The notes beneath the pieces are model-generated. The model ran no database searches, was not told where the DNA came from, and saw nothing but the letters and a program-made list of their open reading frames with translations. From IMG/VR virus record IMGVR_UViG_3300007754_000950, positions 1 to 57,673 of that record: a stretch of 57,673 nt of DNA, one strand, 5' to 3'. Numbering within the stretch: position 1 is the stretch's first letter; each line of letters starts with the position of its first letter. The DNA is from a virus. A program made the translations under genes and the position numbers. Below, piece by piece: positions 17,707 to 26,917 of this stretch.

Positions 17707-18818
17707 TGACGTATCAGTATGATTATCTTATTGTCGGTGCTGGAATATTCGGCGCGACGTTTGCTAGAGAAATGACTGACGCGGGCAAAAAGTGCCTTGT
17801 CATTGATAAGCGGAAGCACATCGGTGGTAACGTGTATTCTGAAAAGCGAAATGGCATTGACGTACACGTATATGGTGCCCATATTTTTCATACAAACAAT
17901 GATCGAATTTGGGAGTACGTAAATCGATTTACGACATTCAACAATTACATCAATAAACCGAAGGTACGCTTTGGCGATCGCATTTTTTCGTTTCCCATTA
18001 ATCTAATGACGCTTCATCAACTATGGGGTGTTATGGACCCCGCTGAAGCGAAAGCAAAGCTTAATGAAGTGAGGATTCATTGTGAGAATCCTGAAAATTT
18101 AGAAGACTGGATCCTTTCCCAGGTTGGGCGAGAAGTATACGAAACGTTCATCCGTGGTTATACAATGAAGCAATGGCAACGCGACCCGCGGGAACTCCCT
18201 TCGTCTATTATCAAGAGACTTCCCATTCGTCTTACATTTGATGAAAATTATTTTTTCGACAAGTACCAAGGAATTCCTGTTGACGGCTACACTGCAATGG
18301 TTGATAATATGCTGGAAGGAATTGAGGTGAAGACAGGTATTGATTATTTTGAAAACAGAGCCGTCTTTATTCCTGCTGCAAAGAAGACTGTGTTCACTGG
18401 TAAAATTGATGAATTTTTTGGGTTTGTTCATGGTGAGCTTGAGTATCGCACTTTGCGGTTCGAGCATGAAGAGCTGATGGGTGACTTTCAAGGAAACGCT
18501 GTAGTGAACTATACTTCACCAGATGTCCCCTTTACTCGGATTGTAGAACACAAGCATTTTTTGCCTGAATCGGCTGGAAAACTGGATAACACGATTATCA
18601 CAAGAGAGTATTCCGCAGAGTATGACAGGAGCAAAACGCCATATTATCCTATCGGCGATGCGAAGAATATAGCAATGTATAAGAAGTATTGCGAGATGGC
18701 TGAATCGGCAAAGGATGTCATTTTCGGGGGCCGGCTAGCAGAGTACAAATACTACGATATGCACCAAGTTATCGGTTCAGCACTTGTAAAAGCGAAAAGA
18801 GAACTTGAAAATAAATGA
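17706..18818 (+). CDS. glf: UDP-galactopyranose mutase
   Basis: 370 residues. An N-terminal FAD-binding motif VGAGIFGATFA, HIGGNVYSE, then GAHIFHTNN and the substrate region FIRGYTMKQWQRDP are hallmarks of UGM, which converts UDP-galactopyranose to UDP-galactofuranose. Translationally coupled to the TS-like gene. The product could supply galactofuranose for modifying phage DNA bases or the host surface; the neighbouring TS-like enzyme makes the first worth testing. Confidence 0.92.
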   Translation: MTYQYDYLIVGAGIFGATFAREMTDAGKKCLVIDKRKHIGGNVYSEKRNGIDVHVYGAHIFHTNNDRIWEYVNRFTTFNNYINKPKVRFGDRIFSFPINLMTLHQLWGVMDPAEAKAKLNEVRIHCENPENLEDWILSQVGREVYETFIRGYTMKQWQRDPRELPSSIIKRLPIRLTFDENYFFDKYQGIPVDGYTAMVDNMLEGIEVKTGIDYFENRAVFIPAAKKTVFTGKIDEFFGFVHGELEYRTLRFEHEELMGDFQGNAVVNYTSPDVPFTRIVEHKHFLPESAGKLDNTIITREYSAEYDRSKTPYYPIGDAKNIAMYKKYCEMAESAKDVIFGGRLAEYKYYDMHQVIGSALVKAKRELENK

Positions 18819-18833
18819 AGATTTGGCTATAAT
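18805..18833 (+). promoter_or_regulatory. Strong sigma70-type promoter before 18857
   Basis: TTGAAA (18805-18810), exactly 17 bases, then TATAAT (18828-18833). The -35 box lies in the last codons of glf. It is the best sigma70 match in the window. Confidence 0.7.
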
Positions 18834-18856
18834 AAAATAGCAAATTTGGAGAATAG

Positions 18857-19909
18857 ATGAGAGTTTTGTATAGTTTTTGGGGGTTTATTACTCCGCTTGA
18901 AAAAAATAGTATTGTAAATACACCTGATGGTGAGCGTGGGAACAGGGTGGACTTTGTTACCGAGCTTATGAAGCGTGGCCACGTACCGATTCAACTTCAA
19001 AAGATGCGGGATATCGAGCGATATCCGGGTGTTGAATATGATGACGTAGGGTTTCCCGATGGTGATATTCTTTATGTCGAATGGCGTTGGCCCACTTGGA
19101 AGAACAGCGGCGATGACATTTTCGAGTCTGATTATACACGCCAGTGTAAGGTTCTTGACTATTATCATGATAAAGGAATACCCATCATTATTCATGACGG
19201 TGATTTGAAGATGACCCCTGAAGAAGAGCTCCGCTGGCCGAATGCAGTTCTAGCTGATGCGTGCGTGAACTCGCGACAGCAAACGAGGGAGCGTATTACC
19301 ATTCCGTGGTGCAATTATATGAAACGCTATCTTGACCCTGTCGAGTATTCCTACAATTACACGTACGTTGGGAACAATTATGAGAGAGACGATCAATTTC
19401 AGAAGTATTACATAAGTTCAAGTCGCTCGCTTCGAGATCGAGGAATTCAAACGTCTATTTACGGTAATTGGTTACAAAAGTCTCCAGAGCGAAAAGACCC
19501 AAAAGAATTGCTGCAGGGAACTCCCTATGTTGCCTTTGGCCCACGCTTGGCGTACAAAGATATTTTCGGAGTCTTGAATTCTTCTATCACTGTTACCCAT
19601 ATCACAAAAGACGCGTATACGCCGTATGGTAATATTACGGGGAGATTTTTTGAAGCGATCAAAAGCAACGTACCAGCGTTAGTCCCAATAGAATTTAAGC
19701 ACGCTCTTCCTGTTGGACTAAATGGTCAACTTGTGGTGGAATCAACTCGTGATGTAATAAGCAAAGTAAACTGGCTTTCATCGTTGAATGCCGAGCAAAG
19801 AAAAGCACTAGTAGACGAGCAGGAAGAGGCTCTTCGAACAGTGATTGATCCCAGACCAGAATACAGGGTAGATCTTCTTGAGCATATTTTGGGAGATTAC
19901 CACGGATGA
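18857..19909 (+). CDS. Glycosyltransferase, GT-B-like
   Basis: 350 residues. No DxD motif stands out; the C-terminal half has the GT-B-like segment GNITGRFFEAIKSNVPALVP, similar to the nucleotide-sugar-binding end of CgeB-type or GT1 enzymes. GGAGA precedes the ATG by 6 bases. It is in the sugar operon after UDP-galactopyranose mutase and is the best candidate user of UDP-galactofuranose. It overlaps the next gene by 4 bases. Confidence 0.65.
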   Translation: MRVLYSFWGFITPLEKNSIVNTPDGERGNRVDFVTELMKRGHVPIQLQKMRDIERYPGVEYDDVGFPDGDILYVEWRWPTWKNSGDDIFESDYTRQCKVLDYYHDKGIPIIIHDGDLKMTPEEELRWPNAVLADACVNSRQQTRERITIPWCNYMKRYLDPVEYSYNYTYVGNNYERDDQFQKYYISSSRSLRDRGIQTSIYGNWLQKSPERKDPKELLQGTPYVAFGPRLAYKDIFGVLNSSITVTHITKDAYTPYGNITGRFFEAIKSNVPALVPIEFKHALPVGLNGQLVVESTRDVISKVNWLSSLNAEQRKALVDEQEEALRTVIDPRPEYRVDLLEHILGDYHG

Positions 19910-20460
19910 AGGTAGCATTCATTGGACCCGACATGACAGGAAAGTCAAATATTGCTGAAGAACTGTCTCGTCAGACAGACGTTCCTGTGTTCAAAAATTC
20001 CAGTGAATGGAAAACGCAACTTGATAGTCCAGATTATTTTCTTAATCTACTCAAATATGGTGGCCCATTTTTAATGGACTTTATTCGCCAAACAGGCGTA
20101 TCAGTTATTTTAGACCGTTTTTATCCGTGTGAGTATGTCTACGCAGAAGCATTCGAGCGAGAGACAGATATGAATGCAATTTTGTGGATGGACGAGAATT
20201 TTTCTGAAGTAGGTGGGAAGTTTATCATATGTTTGCGGAAAGACTACTCTGGTCTGGTCGATGATCAATATCCTGACCAATTACCACCTGAAATGTTGAA
20301 AAAGTTAGACATTTATTATCGTAAGTTTGCTGAGCGTACAAGTTGTGATTATCTGATTTTAGAGACAGATGACATGGACTTGAACAAGCAGGTAAAAGAG
20401 ATTAAAATATTTTTAGGAATTAGAGAAATGGAAGCGGAGGATTTTTGTGTATACTCGTAA
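19906..20460 (+). CDS. P-loop nucleotide/nucleoside kinase (thymidylate-kinase-like)
   Basis: 184 residues with a Walker A motif FIGPDMTGKSN, a VILDRFYPCEYVYAEAF segment like the DRY/DRW region of dNMP and deoxynucleoside kinases, and a lid region rich in charged residues. It could phosphorylate dTMP or a modified dCMP, as T4 gp1 does for hydroxymethyl-dCMP. Its place within the sugar operon, after the TS-like gene, supports a modified nucleotide as substrate, but this is inferred. Confidence 0.65.
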   Translation: MKVAFIGPDMTGKSNIAEELSRQTDVPVFKNSSEWKTQLDSPDYFLNLLKYGGPFLMDFIRQTGVSVILDRFYPCEYVYAEAFERETDMNAILWMDENFSEVGGKFIICLRKDYSGLVDDQYPDQLPPEMLKKLDIYYRKFAERTSCDYLILETDDMDLNKQVKEIKIFLGIREMEAEDFCVYS

Positions 20461-21451
20461 AGCGTTAGTTACAGGGTGCTGTGGATTTATCGGCGGTCAT
20501 CTTACGAAGATGTTAGTTGAGCAAGGGTGGGATGTAACTGGTGTCGACGATTTGTCAAATGGCGACCCCTCTGTATTAGACGGTATAGATATTAGGTGTA
20601 TCCCACCTGCTCTTTTAGTGGCTTACGAAACACAGGCCGTCGATGCTAGTAAGACGCTGGTTATTACTGGTGATTTTGCTCATGAATATGTTCTTATGAA
20701 AATTGCTGAAGGTGAATTTGATGTAATTTTCCATCTGGCTGCCAATCCGCGTGTGGAGTTTTCTGTTAAGAATCCCGCATCGACTACCCATACAAACGTT
20801 CAAAAAACAATTGAATTAATGACAGCAGCTACCGGAAAAATTGATCGCTTTGTTTTTGCATCATCTTCGTCCAGCTATGGCAATACCGACCAATTTCCAA
20901 CAAGAGAATCTTCTCCCACAAATCCAGAGTCACCTTACGGACTACAGAAGCTTGTCGTGGAACAATTTGGTGAATTGTACAACCGATTGTACAGTATGGA
21001 TTTTGTTGCACTTCGGTTTTTCAATGTGTACGGCCCTGGCCAGGTGGGAGACTCTCCTTATTCAACTGCAATCGCTGCGTGGTGTACACGTCTTAAGAAA
21101 AATGAGCCCCTTCGAAGTGATGGAGACGGAGAACAACGGCGTGATATGGTGTATGTAAATGATGTTGCAAGTGCTATGGTGACAGCCGCTGATCACCCCG
21201 ATTCGTTAGGTTACGCAATGTATAATGTTGCAACAGGCGTAGCTGTTACTAACAATGAAATTCTTAAGACACTTAAAGAGTATTTTCCTGAGATGGTTAT
21301 CAATCATGCTCCCGCTCGCCCAGGCGACGTAAAATTTACCTTGGGTTCTATAGATAAAATTAATGAGGAGCTCGGATGGATTCCCCGAAAGGAGTTTTGG
21401 GCTGGGCTCAGAAGCACGTTAAAGTGGTGGGGCTTATTGGACGATGAATAG
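20447..21451 (+). CDS. NAD-dependent nucleotide-sugar epimerase/dehydratase (extended SDR)
   Basis: 334 residues. Rossmann motif VTGCCGFIGGHL, catalytic Ser region FASSSSSYG, and YxxxK in SPYGLQKLV, as in UDP-glucose 4-epimerase and related enzymes. GTG start at 20447, with GGAGG 6 bases upstream. It could make UDP-galactose from UDP-glucose for the mutase. The exact substrate is not settled. Confidence 0.83.
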   Translation: MYTRKALVTGCCGFIGGHLTKMLVEQGWDVTGVDDLSNGDPSVLDGIDIRCIPPALLVAYETQAVDASKTLVITGDFAHEYVLMKIAEGEFDVIFHLAANPRVEFSVKNPASTTHTNVQKTIELMTAATGKIDRFVFASSSSSYGNTDQFPTRESSPTNPESPYGLQKLVVEQFGELYNRLYSMDFVALRFFNVYGPGQVGDSPYSTAIAAWCTRLKKNEPLRSDGDGEQRRDMVYVNDVASAMVTAADHPDSLGYAMYNVATGVAVTNNEILKTLKEYFPEMVINHAPARPGDVKFTLGSIDKINEELGWIPRKEFWAGLRSTLKWWGLLDDE

Positions 21452-21875
21452 AAACGCATGGACCAGCAAATCGGTGACAGTAGAAATGCCATGGGGTATA
21501 GAGACTCGCTGGAGCGCTGTCCCCACAATTACTGGAAAAAAGCTTGAAATTTATTCTGGTTTATGTACAAGCTTAAAATTTCATAAACAAAAGAATGAAG
21601 TTTTGTTTGTTGCATCTGGGGAAGTGACTGTTATTTTTGCTTGCGAGCGACATTTTGAAGACCCAATTCAGTATCCATCGTCAAAAGAAGTTTTAGGTCC
21701 AGGTGGTATGCTGAATGTCCAAGCAGGGTGCCCTTATCGGGTGTGTGCAAATAAAGATTCTGTAGTATATGAAATTTCGGATGGAAGTAGTGAGAACAGT
21801 GTCCGGCTTGAGGACGAATATGGAAGAGCAATCGACACAATTGACGAGTTTCAGTTTATTTATCCAAAGGACTAA
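21444..21875 (+). CDS. Cupin, phosphomannose-isomerase type II-like
   Basis: 143 residues of one double-stranded beta-helix. LKFHKQKNEVLFVASGEVTV is cupin motif 1 with the His/His/Glu ligand pattern partly present (HKQKNE), and AGCPYRV is motif 2. Similar domains act in mannose-6-phosphate isomerase or sugar-nucleotide epimerisation. Last gene of the sugar operon, overlapping the epimerase by 8 bases. Confidence 0.7.
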   Translation: MNRNAWTSKSVTVEMPWGIETRWSAVPTITGKKLEIYSGLCTSLKFHKQKNEVLFVASGEVTVIFACERHFEDPIQYPSSKEVLGPGGMLNVQAGCPYRVCANKDSVVYEISDGSSENSVRLEDEYGRAIDTIDEFQFIYPKD

Positions 21876-21898
21876 GTCCTAATTCTAAGGAGAAGAAA

Positions 21899-22738
21899 AT
21901 GAGCTCGATCGACCCAAATTCAGTAGATGTAGTGATTTACCACGCTGATTGCACTGACGGTTACGGGGCTGCGTATTCAGCATGGAAGCTGTTGGGAAAA
22001 CGTGCCGAGTTTTATCCGTGTAAGCACGGTAATCCCCCCCCAAAAGTAAAGGGAAAGAACGTTGTTATTTTAGACTTCTCGTTTACGAATGCAGTTACAA
22101 AAAAGATGATAAAGTCTGCAAAAAACCTCATCGTGATTGACCACCATAAATCTGCAATGGTAGAATTACATGATATAACAAATACACATTTTGACATGAC
22201 TAAGTCGGGTGCAATGCTGGCTTGGGAATTTTTTCATCCTGGAAAAGATGCTCCCAAGTTTATTCAATATATTCAAGATCGTGATCTTTGGAAGTGGGAG
22301 CTCCCATACTCAAGGGAGTTCGCAGCAGCGTTTGATATGGTCCCCTTTGAGTTTGAGGAATTTGAAAAGTTTGAAGATGATTCGGTGTTTGATGACGCTG
22401 TTAAACGCGGTTCGTATATACTTGCTTATTCTAAGACAGTTGTAAAGAAGGTTTGCGAGAAAGCTGAGCCAAGAAAGTTTGAAGGGAAGGATGTTCTTGT
22501 TGTGAACGCTTCTCACTGGATGTCAGAAATCGGAGCAAGACTTTCACCAGATTGTGATTTTGCATTGATTTGGTACTGGGATCATGAAGATAAGGTTACG
22601 AAGGTCAGCTTACGTGCATTTCACGATTCTGTTGACGTATCTGAAATTTCGAAAAAGTTTGGTGGCGGTGGTCACAAAAAAGCAGCAGGATTTACGCTTC
22701 CTAAGGAGACTCACATTGAAGAACTCTTTGACACTTGA
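21899..22738 (+). CDS. DHH-family phosphoesterase
   Basis: 279 residues. The metal site residues are in YHADCTDGYGA, VVILDFS and VIDHHKSA (DHH motif), and the C-terminal DHHA1 domain has KFGGGGHKKAAGF. The family includes NrnA-type nanoRNases and cyclic-dinucleotide phosphodiesterases. In a phage it could recycle short oligonucleotides or destroy cyclic-nucleotide defence signals; sequence alone does not tell which. Confidence 0.85.
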   Translation: MSSIDPNSVDVVIYHADCTDGYGAAYSAWKLLGKRAEFYPCKHGNPPPKVKGKNVVILDFSFTNAVTKKMIKSAKNLIVIDHHKSAMVELHDITNTHFDMTKSGAMLAWEFFHPGKDAPKFIQYIQDRDLWKWELPYSREFAAAFDMVPFEFEEFEKFEDDSVFDDAVKRGSYILAYSKTVVKKVCEKAEPRKFEGKDVLVVNASHWMSEIGARLSPDCDFALIWYWDHEDKVTKVSLRAFHDSVDVSEISKKFGGGGHKKAAGFTLPKETHIEELFDT

Positions 22739-23312
22739 TAGAACGCCAAAGTTTGATATTGTTTATTTAGATCCGCCATGGGACTACAAAGGCCAGCTAC
22801 AACATAGTAAACCTGGAATGGGTGATACAGGTGGGGCTCGCAAGCATTATGGTACGCTCAAACTAAAACAGCTTAAGCAGTTTCCAATGCAGGAGCTTCT
22901 TAACGAAGACTCGCTTGTCTTTATGTGGGTAACAAACCCACACCTCGATCAGGGCATTGAGCTGCTTAAGAGCTGGGGGCTGAAATATTCTACAGTCGCC
23001 TTTGTGTGGAACAAGATGCGGGTTAATCCTGGGTTTTATACCATGTCGCAGTGCGAGCTTTGCCTTGTTGGAAAAAATGGCAAGATTCCTCGACCTCGAG
23101 GTGCCAGAAACGTGCGACAATATCTAGAGCACCTCCGTGAAGAGCATAGCAAAAAGCCGGATGAAGTTAGGGCTCGCATTGAGCAGATGTTTCCAGACCA
23201 GACGAAGGTTGAACTGTTTGCTCGCCACCAGTTACCTGGATGGTCAGTTTGGGGAGATGAAGTCGAAAGCTGTGACAGTCTTAAAGGGTACTTGAATGAG
23301 CTCGGATGGTAG
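22716..23312 (+). CDS. MT-A70-family adenine methyltransferase
   Basis: 198 residues. The catalytic motif DPPW (near residue 15) is in IVYLDPPWDYKG; later FMWVTNPHLDQGIELL and KVELFARHQLPGWSVWG match the family. It would make N6-methyladenine in DNA (or RNA) with SAM, possibly to block host restriction. The start is taken as TTG at 22716 with AAGGAG 7 bases upstream; the frame further upstream lies inside the DHH gene. Confidence 0.85.
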   Translation: MKNSLTLDRTPKFDIVYLDPPWDYKGQLQHSKPGMGDTGGARKHYGTLKLKQLKQFPMQELLNEDSLVFMWVTNPHLDQGIELLKSWGLKYSTVAFVWNKMRVNPGFYTMSQCELCLVGKNGKIPRPRGARNVRQYLEHLREEHSKKPDEVRARIEQMFPDQTKVELFARHQLPGWSVWGDEVESCDSLKGYLNELGW

Positions 23313-23724
23313 ACCGCCATGGGATGAAATCTGGATGGGGTTTGCTCATTCAATAGCTCGTCGTTCCTATGATCCGCGACATCAGGTTGGTGCTGTTGTT
23401 GTTACGAAAGAAAATACACAAGTGTTAGCTGTTGGGTATAACGGGAATTATACAGGCGGACCCAATGAGGCAGAGTCAGAAGTTCCGGGTGAGTCTGGAA
23501 TGATTCATGCTGAAATTAACGCGCTGCTTAAATGTGATTACAATATTCTTGCGGAAAAGATAATGTACGTTACACTAAGTCCGTGTCGAATGTGCGCAAA
23601 AGCGATGGTAAATGGTGGGATTAGCGAAGTCATTTATAACGAGCAGTATCGTGATATTTCTGGGCTGGATCTATTGAGGGCCGCTGGAGTAAAAGTAAGG
23701 CGCTATTCCTATAAGAAATACTAG
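23296..23724 (+). CDS. dCMP deaminase-like zinc enzyme
   Basis: 142 residues. Zinc and catalytic motifs: MIHAEINALL (HAE) and TLSPCRMCAKAM (PCxxC). N-terminal RSYDPRHQVGAVVV and GYNGNYTGGPNE match dCMP/ComE-type deaminases. It would convert dCMP to dUMP. If the TS-like gene works on dCMP, the two would compete for the same pool. It is the last gene before the structural block. Confidence 0.85.
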   Translation: MSSDGRPPWDEIWMGFAHSIARRSYDPRHQVGAVVVTKENTQVLAVGYNGNYTGGPNEAESEVPGESGMIHAEINALLKCDYNILAEKIMYVTLSPCRMCAKAMVNGGISEVIYNEQYRDISGLDLLRAAGVKVRRYSYKKY

Positions 23725-23772
23725 CCGCGCGTATATATTTAGTCTAGTGCTTTGTTTGCCGGAGTTGTTCTT

Positions 23773-25119
23773 ATGCGTAGAGGTCTAGTAGAAAATCTTG
23801 CTGAAATTTCTGTTTGTGCAGTTTTTCGAGCATATTCTAGCGAGCTAACTTATCTTGCGTTGCAAGAGGGCCAAGTCCGTGGAATGCTTCTAGTTGAGGA
23901 ATTCAGTAGTGAAGATGCCAACAAACTAGACGCAGCAGTAAAAGAAATAAAGGCTTTGGTCGCTGCAGCAACAGACAAATTTGCAGATGCGGCAGAGGTC
24001 TGGTCCAAGCCATTCGGTGAATTTGATACATTCATGACAGACATGCCTGATGCTGCGGAGATCGTTACTCTGATACAGGGTGGCGACGCAGACAAGCTTG
24101 GAAAGATGACAGCGGATTATACAAAAAAATTGCAAACAGTTGCTGGTGATATTGCCGCTTTGATCGCTGCGGTTGGCGCCGTGCAGAAAGATTTGGCAAA
24201 TTTTAAAGACGCAGTGGGTGAAAATGGTGCTCAGACCATCGGCGAGTTGGCCGGCCAAGAAGGCGGAGAGTTCCCGGCGCTCGATAAATTAGATGCAGGG
24301 ATTCAGCAAGCATATCAAATTCCTGGGTGGTTTGATAAGATTTGGGCCGCTGGCTCGAAAGCAGCAGAACAAGAAAGTGAGGGTGGCTTCTTTAAGAAGG
24401 CGATGGCGTTCATCGGCGGCTTATTTAAGAGCGATAAAAGTGGACGAGTTGTAGACGCTAGCCTAATCGCTGACGCCATTAAGCAGACTCCCTATGATGT
24501 GTTCATGGGCGTCGATCTTTCTGATGTGCAAACAAGCCTCGAAAGTGCCACCGAAGTCGCCGGTGAAGAAACGACACAGGCTACATCGGCAGCGCAATCA
24601 GCGGCAGGGGGAGCCGATGGCGTAACTGATGCTGGTGAGGGGGACGCCGACCCATCTGATGAGATAGAAACAGCAGCTAAGGAGCCAGAGGCTCCCGGGG
24701 TGGCTATTTCTAATGCCCTCGACGCTTGGTATGATGGGTTAGCCGCTGAGTCTCAAAAAACAATAAAGGCAAACGGTCGATATGACGCACTAAAGACCGG
24801 AATTAATGACACGCTTGATGGGCTGTCCAAAGCTGTAGAGAAGGAAGTTGGGAATGCCGTCGGCGCTTGGCGCAAGGAGCATGAAGAAGCTATGGGAAGA
24901 AGATTCTCTAAGAAAAATATGGACGCCCTGCAGGCCATGATTCCTAAATTGGCATCGACAATGATGCAGAAGAAAGAAGAATCAGTTGGACGATTTACTG
25001 TTGGCACAGTCCACAGAGCGGTTTATCGTTATCTTGATGCTTCGCATCGCAGTGATAAAATTTTATTTGAGTCCACGAGGTGGGGCCAATTAGCGGGTGT
25101 TGGAGAAGACAATGAGTAG
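23773..25119 (+). CDS. Ala-rich virion-type protein, 448 aa
   Basis: Not recognised. Helical, Ala- and Asp-rich, with heptad-like stretches (residues 45-75, 100-140) and a low-complexity region around 265-310 (GEETTQATSAAQSAAGG). It opens the block of acidic genes; the first 40 residues end in GMLLVEEFSS, a possible (L)xE cut site. ATG at 23773 preferred: GGAG lies 8 bases before; an in-frame TTG at 23752 has no site. A prohead-core or internal-head role is inferred from context. Confidence 0.6.
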   Translation: MRRGLVENLAEISVCAVFRAYSSELTYLALQEGQVRGMLLVEEFSSEDANKLDAAVKEIKALVAAATDKFADAAEVWSKPFGEFDTFMTDMPDAAEIVTLIQGGDADKLGKMTADYTKKLQTVAGDIAALIAAVGAVQKDLANFKDAVGENGAQTIGELAGQEGGEFPALDKLDAGIQQAYQIPGWFDKIWAAGSKAAEQESEGGFFKKAMAFIGGLFKSDKSGRVVDASLIADAIKQTPYDVFMGVDLSDVQTSLESATEVAGEETTQATSAAQSAAGGADGVTDAGEGDADPSDEIETAAKEPEAPGVAISNALDAWYDGLAAESQKTIKANGRYDALKTGINDTLDGLSKAVEKEVGNAVGAWRKEHEEAMGRRFSKKNMDALQAMIPKLASTMMQKKEESVGRFTVGTVHRAVYRYLDASHRSDKILFESTRWGQLAGVGEDNE

Positions 25120-25552
25120 TGTTGATTCGAGATATATTTTAGAGGTGCTGAAATTTGAATATAATCAAAGATTATCAGAGACCTTACGAGAAGCAGAAAT
25201 TTTTGATGCTCAAGGAAATATTATCATCAAACCTGATTTGAAAGTACGTCATAAGAAGTCTGGTTATGAATATACAGTCGATCGAGTCGAGGGTGATGTA
25301 CCCGGCAGCGTTAAGATTGTTTTACGAGAACCCGATGAGCCAAGGTTTGAACCCCCTCCAGAGGGTGAAGAAGTTTTAGGCGGACCCCAGGATGGAGTAT
25401 TGGCTGAAGATGATTTAACGATTCAGGGTAATGGTGTTGAAGTTGTGGTTCCAGGTGTCGCACCGGTGGAAGTACCGGAGGAAGAAGCCGAAGATGAAGA
25501 ATATTTCGTGGTCGATGAAAAAGACTTTGAAGAAGAATACGAGGTAAAGTAA
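25112..25552 (+). CDS. Acidic virion-type protein, 146 aa
   Basis: N-terminal helix SRYILEVLKFEYNQRL followed by ETLREAEIF with an LxE site. Middle: a short beta domain (LKVRHKKSGYEYTVDRVEG). C-terminal third: strongly acidic (EEEAEDEEYFVVDEKDFEEE). GGAGAAG precedes the ATG at 25112. Acidic tails are common in phage scaffold and core proteins. Function unknown. Confidence 0.6.
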   Translation: MSSVDSRYILEVLKFEYNQRLSETLREAEIFDAQGNIIIKPDLKVRHKKSGYEYTVDRVEGDVPGSVKIVLREPDEPRFEPPPEGEEVLGGPQDGVLAEDDLTIQGNGVEVVVPGVAPVEVPEEEAEDEEYFVVDEKDFEEEYEVK

Positions 25553-25553
25553 A

Positions 25554-26267
25554 ATGTCATTTGACGATAAAGAGATTAAGAAAGTTATTCGAGACACGCT
25601 TGGGTTAAATGAAGTAAAAGAGCGACTAGACGAAGCCTATGTGCTTCAAGCAAAGAAATACGATCTTAAGACAGATTTATTGAGCAGGAAAACAATCGAT
25701 ACACATCAGAAATTGTTACAAGGCTATGTTGAGACTGCAAATAATATTTCTGCTAAATTAGATTCTGTTGATAGAACAGAAGCGAATGCAAATGATTCTG
25801 CTTTTCGATCTTTGAAAATTGAGGAATCGTATAATTTAAATGCATCATTTCTTCATGCTTATTATTTCGATAATATTGCTGACCCCAACTCAAAGATAAC
25901 AATGGATTCGCTAGCTTATATGCGACTAGCCAGGGATTTTGGGACATTTGATGACTGGCAACGTGACTTTGTTGCATGTGCCTTGTCAGCGAGGAACGGT
26001 TGGGCAATGACTGTTTATAATTGCTTTTTAGATCGTTTCATGAACGTCGTTGTTGATCTACATAATATCAATATTCCACTAAATTGCTATCCAGTGATCG
26101 TTCTTGATATGTGGGAGCATGCATATTTCAGGGATTATCTCAGTGATAAGCAGAAGTACGTATTTGCTATGATGAAGGAACTAAACTGGGATGTTATAGA
26201 AGACCGTGTTAGCCGTGCCGATAAGCTTGCAAGGTTGTTTAACAAACCTTCGGAGACGAAGCAATGA
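25554..26267 (+). CDS. Fe/Mn superoxide-dismutase-like protein
   Basis: 237 residues. The C-terminal half has VLDMWEHAYFRDY, the metal-binding DxWEHAY motif of Fe/Mn SOD. Other likely ligands: His in KTIDTHQKLLQGYV (equal to E. coli H26) and His in ASFLHAYYFDNI; thus all four ligands seem kept. The first 45 residues are an added helix. SOD converts superoxide to oxygen and peroxide. It sits in the block of acidic virion-type genes, so it may be a structural or internal protein derived from, or acting as, SOD. Confidence 0.72.
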   Translation: MSFDDKEIKKVIRDTLGLNEVKERLDEAYVLQAKKYDLKTDLLSRKTIDTHQKLLQGYVETANNISAKLDSVDRTEANANDSAFRSLKIEESYNLNASFLHAYYFDNIADPNSKITMDSLAYMRLARDFGTFDDWQRDFVACALSARNGWAMTVYNCFLDRFMNVVVDLHNINIPLNCYPVIVLDMWEHAYFRDYLSDKQKYVFAMMKELNWDVIEDRVSRADKLARLFNKPSETKQ

Positions 26268-26917
26268 AAGAAAAAGATATACGAGAATTTTTTAATCGAG
26301 CGTATGCTCATCTTTTACGAGAGCAAGACGAAGAAGACCCGTTTGCGACGGACGATGAGGGTGGAGATGAAGGCGGTGACGAAGAAGCTGGTGACGAAGA
26401 AGCCGGTGATGAGACTGCTGAAGGTGAAGAGGGTGAAGAAGCTGAAGGTGAAGAGGAAGAGCCAGAGGTTGAGGTAGAAGAAGAAGACGAAGTTAGGTTT
26501 GGGAAATCGCTGGATGACCAATTACAGGCAATCTTTATTGATATAGAATCTGATTCGCTTAAGAGCGCCGCGATACAGGAAGAAGGATATTCGCTGTCTA
26601 GAATTCTTCTACGAGAGCAAGAAGATGACCCCGAAGCTCCTCCTATTGATATAGATAAATTTGCGAGTGAGACAGCTCGGCTTGTTAAGAACTTCGACGC
26701 CTTTTTTGATATTGAAGAGCTGCTCCAGGCGAAAGCTAGAAGCTTTTTGTTAGACAAGTATGGCGAGGAAATTGCTGATGAGTTTACTGACTTGCTAAAA
26801 GTGCGTCATGGTATCGAAACAAACGAAGAGGAGCGCGCTAAAAGAGAAGACCTCTCAACAGAAATACCAATTGCCGTTGGCGCTACTGCCGGTGGAGGTG
26901 GTGGTGGAGCTGTATGA
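26264..26917 (+). CDS. Very acidic prohead-core-like protein with two tag-like helices
   Basis: 217 residues. Residues 1-22 (EKDIREFFNRAYAHLLREQ) resemble the tag of other genes; a second copy lies near residues 107-118 (YSLSRILLREQE). Between them is a Glu/Asp/Gly repeat region (EEAGDEEAGDE). C-terminal helices and a Gly-rich end follow. This looks like a scaffold/core protein cut by the prohead protease. ATGA overlaps on both sides. Confidence 0.62.
   Translation: MKEKDIREFFNRAYAHLLREQDEEDPFATDDEGGDEGGDEEAGDEEAGDETAEGEEGEEAEGEEEEPEVEVEEEDEVRFGKSLDDQLQAIFIDIESDSLKSAAIQEEGYSLSRILLREQEDDPEAPPIDIDKFASETARLVKNFDAFFDIEELLQAKARSFLLDKYGEEIADEFTDLLKVRHGIETNEEERAKREDLSTEIPIAVGATAGGGGGGAV

Noticed and set aside
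26360-26480. Short DNA repeat (GAAGAAGCTGGTGAC-like)
   Set aside because: Explained by the acidic EEAGDE protein repeat in a coding region; not a separate element.
26308-26757. Minus-strand Ser-rich ORF of 149 codons
   Set aside because: It is the antisense of a Glu/Asp-rich coding run; serine repeats are an artefact of GAA/GAG/GAT codons.
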